Notes under the pieces: model-generated | What the model saw: only the letters and a program-made list of their open reading frames with translations | What the model was told of the DNA's origin: nothing | The model's database searches: none | DNA from: Lachnospiraceae bacterium | GTDB lineage: Bacteria; Bacillota; Clostridia; Lachnospirales; Lachnospiraceae | Reading direction: 5' to 3' | DNA: 64,000 bases | NCBI GenBank assembly: GCA_019421365.1 | Contig: JAHZFJ010000002.1 | Span: 1-64,000, forward strand | Program-made: the position numbers and the translations under genes | Shown: positions 62,427 through 64,000 of the stretch, one piece after another | How positions within the stretch are numbered: the stretch's first letter is position 1 | How the letters are laid out: each line of letters opens with the position of its first letter

Positions 62427-62475
62427 CAGGTGTGAGCCATGGAATGCCACCAAGTGGTCGTGCCTCATACCTGAC
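62427..62475 (+). other. Strong hairpin in the binding-protein/ATPase gap
   Basis: GTCAGGTGTGAG pairs with CTCATACCTGAC, with inner pairing CCAC/GTGG. T-rich sequence follows (TTTCTATT), so it may act as a partial terminator that lowers ATPase and permease expression relative to the binding protein. Just upstream, ACTTCGCA (about 62347) pairs with TGCGAAGT (about 62388). Confidence 0.55.
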
Positions 62476-62485
62476 TTTCTATTAA

Positions 62486-62587
62486 TTATGAAACTCTAGG
62501 TATGTTCGGTAGCTTTTTACTAACGTATTTTCTATTTAGACCGTTAGCTTAGCAAAAAGCTTTGATTAGATAAATTGAGTTTCATAA
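62486..62587. repeat. Intergenic inverted-repeat element C2
   Basis: A 102-bp element with exact terminal inverted repeats TTATGAAACTC (62486-62496) and GAGTTTCATAA (62577-62587). The GAAACTC end is shared with elements at 13577, 24323 and 49945. It ends about 20 bp before the ATPase start codon. Confidence 0.65.
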
Positions 62588-62606
62588 ATATGAAAGGAGG
62601 GTCCAC

Positions 62607-64000
62607 ATGGAGAAGGAAAAAAACATTGTGTTATCTATGCGGCATATAAATAAGAATTTCCCTGGAGTAGCTGCGCTATCGGATGTGGATTTTACGTTAC
62701 GTTCAGGAGAGATACACGCACTAATGGGAGAGAATGGTGCAGGAAAATCAACCTTAATTAAGGTACTAACTGGTGTAGAAGAGTTTGAAACAGGGGAAGT
62801 CCATATCGATGGAAGAGCGGAGCTGGTTATTAGTCGTTCGCCACAAGAAGCGCAAAAACATGGAATTAGTACAGTGTATCAGGAAGTAAATCTTTGCCCG
62901 AACTTATCTGTTGCAGAGAATATATTTATCGGAAGAGAGCCTATGAAGTTCGGACGGATTGACTGGAAGACGATGAATGCAAAGGCGAAAGAATTATTAG
63001 ATAGCCTTAATATAGAGATAGATGTAACAAGAGCACTAGAGAACTATTCTGTTGCAATTCAACAGATGGTTGCTATTGCAAGAGCAATTGATATCTCAGC
63101 GAAGGTATTAATCTTAGATGAACCAACGTCTAGTTTAGATGAATCAGAGATAGGAAAATTGTTTGCAGTTATGAATAAGTTAAAGAAACAAGGCACGGGA
63201 ATTGTATTCGTAACACATTTCCTTGAGCAGGTATATGAAGTGTGTGATCGTATTACTGTACTTAGGAATGGCAAGTTAGTTGGAGAGTATGAGGTAGATC
63301 ATCTACCAAGAGTACAATTAGTAGCGAAGATGATGGGAAAAGAGTTCGATGACTTGGCGTCTATTAAAAAGTCTAGTTCAAACCAAGCAGAGAATGAGGA
63401 AAAAGAAAAAGTGGTTGATGCCAGAAGATTGGGGCATACGGGAACGATTAAACCCTTTGACCTAACAATACATAAAGGTGAAGTAATCGGCTTATCAGGA
63501 CTTCTAGGTTCAGGTCGTTCGGAACTTGCGAGAGCAATCTATGGAGCAGATAAGCCAGATGATGGTTCTCTGTATATGAATGGGGAAAAGTTAGCAGTGA
63601 AAGCTCCGATTGATGCAATGAAGGTAGGAATGGCGTTTTGTCCAGAGAATCGTAAAGAAGAAGGTATTATAGCGGACTTGTCTGTTAGGGAGAATATGAT
63701 TCTTGCATTACAAGCAAAACGTGGAATGTTTCACTTAATTAGTAAAAAGGAACAAGAGGAATTAACGGATCGATACATTGATATCTTACAGGTTAAGACT
63801 GCAAGTAGAGAGACTCCAATCAGACAGTTAAGTGGCGGTAATCAACAAAAAGTTATACTTGGTCGTTGGCTAATGACTAATCCAGATTTTCTAATTCTTG
63901 ATGAACCGACAAGGGGTATTGATGTTGGTACCAAAACAGAGATTCAGAAGTTAGTGGTTAAGTTGGCAGGTGAAGGAATGGCAGTTATGTTCATCTCCTC
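62607..64000 (+). CDS. Sugar ABC transporter ATP-binding protein (partial, runs off the window)
   Basis: The first 464 codons of a double-ATPase subunit (MglA/RbsA/YtfR type). Domain 1 has Walker A GENGAGKST and Walker B VLILDEPTSSLD; domain 2 begins near codon 270 with the region GLSGLLGSGRSELARAIYG and has LSGGNQQKVILGR and FLILDEPTRGIDVG. AAAGGAGGGTCC precedes the ATG. It should energise uptake of the sugar bound by the protein encoded upstream; permease genes are expected beyond the window end. Confidence 0.93.
   Translation, partial: MEKEKNIVLSMRHINKNFPGVAALSDVDFTLRSGEIHALMGENGAGKSTLIKVLTGVEEFETGEVHIDGRAELVISRSPQEAQKHGISTVYQEVNLCPNLSVAENIFIGREPMKFGRIDWKTMNAKAKELLDSLNIEIDVTRALENYSVAIQQMVAIARAIDISAKVLILDEPTSSLDESEIGKLFAVMNKLKKQGTGIVFVTHFLEQVYEVCDRITVLRNGKLVGEYEVDHLPRVQLVAKMMGKEFDDLASIKKSSSNQAENEEKEKVVDARRLGHTGTIKPFDLTIHKGEVIGLSGLLGSGRSELARAIYGADKPDDGSLYMNGEKLAVKAPIDAMKVGMAFCPENRKEEGIIADLSVRENMILALQAKRGMFHLISKKEQEELTDRYIDILQVKTASRETPIRQLSGGNQQKVILGRWLMTNPDFLILDEPTRGIDVGTKTEIQKLVVKLAGEGMAVMFIS

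Overview
The window looks like chromosome from an anaerobic, spore-forming, low-GC Firmicute of the Lachnospiraceae / Clostridium cluster XIVa type, resembling Lachnoclostridium (Clostridium) phytofermentans. The grounds are strong AT richness, AGGAGG-type ribosome sites, two T-box leaders, an [FeFe]-hydrogenase maturation cluster, a spore photoproduct lyase-like gene, a type II fatty-acid operon and SdpR/SdpI. The species call is inference. Nearly all genes lie on the + strand; only three are on the - strand (spore photoproduct lyase-like, flavin reductase-like, SLC13-like). I saw no rRNA, tRNA, CRISPR array, prophage or intact insertion sequence.

Layout. 0.1-2.5 kb: DUF2975 / HTH / DUF4173 membrane operon. 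2.7-4.6 kb: variant spore photoproduct lyase and a lipoprotein. 4.7-8.2 kb: T-box-controlled ileS. 8.4-13.1 kb: an Arg-Asp repeat protein, a lipoprotein, a MATE exporter and secreted DUF3888 and DUF3298 proteins. 13.2-17.5 kb: a leader RNA, a TM1266-type regulator, then hydE, hydG and hydF. 17.5-18.6 kb: sdpR-sdpI with duplicated operators. 18.9-24.3 kb: a zinc-ribbon YvyF-like protein, glycogen phosphorylase, a 38-residue membrane peptide, a DUF3810 metalloprotease and a flavin reductase. 24.5-28.8 kb: T-box-controlled ilvB-ilvN, an unidentified cloverleaf-like RNA and a phospholipase D protein. 29.1-35.3 kb: a heterodimeric ABC exporter, then a small secreted repeat protein beside a two-component system. 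35.6-43 kb: a 2407-residue secreted PHP/OB-fold protein. 43-46.5 kb: an inverted-repeat element, YibE/F and cardiolipin synthase. 46.7-52.2 kb: fabH-acpP-fabD-fabG-fabF-fabZ. 52.4-57.5 kb: a phospholipase C-like protein, ECF sigma/anti-sigma pair, SLC13 permease and glycerol dehydrogenase. 57.7-64 kb: YesN/YesM-type two-component system and the start of a sugar ABC importer that runs off the end.

Most notable. (1) The small secreted protein at 33104-33361 carries two copies of a motif (GVSY-x3-ISMS-x-EGA) that is also present once in the extracellular sensor region of the histidine kinase encoded immediately downstream, pointing to a ligand-mimic or self-sensing signalling module. (2) A 70-nt, four-stem RNA-like structure follows ilvN. 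(3) Large intergenic inverted-repeat elements recur; two pairs are recognisably related to each other, and a further cluster fills the gap inside the sugar ABC operon. (4) The SdpR operator is present twice, once as the stem of the hydF terminator. (5) The spore photoproduct lyase homologue has Ser in place of the catalytic Cys.
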